Assembly (NCBI GenBank): GCA_023548195.1
Contig: JAJHZJ010000751.1
Location: forward strand, 1,616,501 to 1,680,500
Direction of reading: 5' to 3'
Length of the DNA stretch: 64,000 bases
Origin: Bettongia penicillata ogilbyi
Lineage: Eukaryota; Chordata; Mammalia; Diprotodontia; Potoroidae
The translations under genes were made by a program, and so were the position numbers. Below are positions 63,116-64,000 of the stretch, in pieces (position 1 is the stretch's first letter; every line of letters begins with the position of its first letter). The notes beneath the pieces are model-generated. The model saw only the letters and a list, made by a program, of their open reading frames with translations. It had not been told where the DNA came from and ran no database searches.

Positions 63116-63464
63116 AAGGAAAAGAAAAACAATCAGGCCCCCTTGTAAGGCACTTTTCTATGGTCTGTGCCGTAGAATTCCTGAGGAAAGCTGAACTAGC
63201 TAGAAAATGTTTTGAAGTATTTTCGAAGCAGCTTATGCAAGTCGCTTTCGTAGCTTTTTATTAAAACAAATTCTAGGTGAATAATATGGCTTGGGCATCT
63301 ATGCACATGTTCCTCCATAATTTAGGCCATTGCTTTCCTTTCTGTTTCTCAGGGTACTTGGATGAATCTTGAAGTCTGGATTCCACTTATCATGGTGAAG
63401 TTGTTGGATGCCTTAACCCAAATCTGCCATAAATAGGCACAAAATAATCAATTAAGATCCTAGA
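63116..63464. other. Unclassified sequence
   Basis: No repeat recognised. CpGs near 63223 and 63242. No gene supported. Confidence 0.4.
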
Positions 63465-63600
63465 TGTAAAGCTGTCAAGGCCCTCAGAGGCCATGTAGAT
63501 CAACCTTATCATCTTACGGGTGAGAGAACTGAGTCCAGGAAGTGTTCAATGATTTGCCCAAGGTCACAAGGTAAAAGTTTGTACATAAAAATTCCAAGGT
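63465..63600 (-). mobile_element. MIR-type SINE
   Basis: 'aaggccctcagaggccatgt', 'gggtgagagaactgagtcca', 'gatttgcccaaggtcacaag'. Confidence 0.75.
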
Positions 63601-64000
63601 TTTAGAAATTCTGAAACAAGAGTTTTGTTTTCCAAGAGCTGTCAAGATCATTTGACAGGACTAAAGGGAAGTGATAAAGGAAGTAAGAGTTAATTTTTTA
63701 AATGAAATCTCTATTTTGTTCAAAGCTTTAAAATTTAAAGCTCTTTAGCTAACCATCCCATAGTTATTTGCTTATGTCCTTGGAAGGCTGTTCTATAACC
63801 ATCTGACCACTTTCTCAATTTCTTTGTTTTTTACCTTTCTGTCTTCTCTCTGAATGGTAAATATTTATCAGAGTCAGAAAATATCTTATCTTTTGGGTGA
63901 ATTGAATAGTTATTAAGAAGTAGTTTTGATCTGGAAGGTATGGAAGGGGATATGGGATTATAAGTAGAAATAGATAAACAGTAAGGCAATGGACCTCAGT
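63601..64000. other. Unclassified sequence to window end
   Basis: Nothing recognised. Confidence 0.4.

Noticed and set aside
1..64000. CRISPR array, operon, phage or bacterial origin
   Set aside because: The repeat content is purely mammalian. No regularly spaced repeats, ribosome-binding sites or dense ORFs.

Overview
This window looks like intergenic, AT-leaning chromosomal DNA from a marsupial. The assignment is inference from its repeats. They include tRNA/CORE-type SINEs whose 3' tails match RTE-class LINEs, marsupial-style L1 3' ends, an ORF1-only (HAL1-like) L1, and very many old L2, MIR and L3/CR1-like pieces. No Alu or B1 arrays and no platypus-type SINE arrays are seen. I find no intact protein-coding gene, exon set, tRNA, rRNA or CRISPR array. 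Every long open frame I examined falls in a retroelement remnant, a microsatellite, or sequence with no coding signature.

Layout. 0.3-3.2 kb holds a complete HAL1-like element with matching 11-bp target-site duplications. 3.3-16 kb is a mosaic of L2, MIR and SINEs, including a 2.3-kb RTE-like LINE inserted into an L2 (5.7-8.0 kb). 16.1-19.6 kb and 20.3-21.8 kb are almost repeat-free. They carry transcription-factor-like motifs and are candidate conserved regulatory DNA. 21.8-28.7 kb is again repeat mosaic. 28.7-31.9 kb is a second quiet block, split by a small DNA transposon. 32-36.6 kb contains an L2 interrupted by a Tigger-like MITE, plus a 1-kb L2. 36.8-37.5 kb is a quiet, CpG-retaining block. 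38-41 kb is poorly classified and includes a possible LTR. 41.9-42.2 kb is a degenerate 7SL (SRP) RNA pseudogene, followed by an L2 split by an L1 3' end. 44-57.7 kb is dense repeat mosaic. 57.75-58.8 kb is another quiet block with a 12-bp homeodomain-type palindrome. The remainder is L2, MIR and L1.

The elements do not form a pathway. They record a history: L2, MIR and CR1 first, then DNA transposons and RTE-type SINEs and LINEs, then L1 pieces, as nested insertions show. The quiet blocks between them suggest a regulatory gene desert, but no flanking gene is visible. Family names rest on remembered consensus landmarks and were not checked by any search. Boundaries of old repeats are accurate to about 10-40 bases unless a duplication fixes them.
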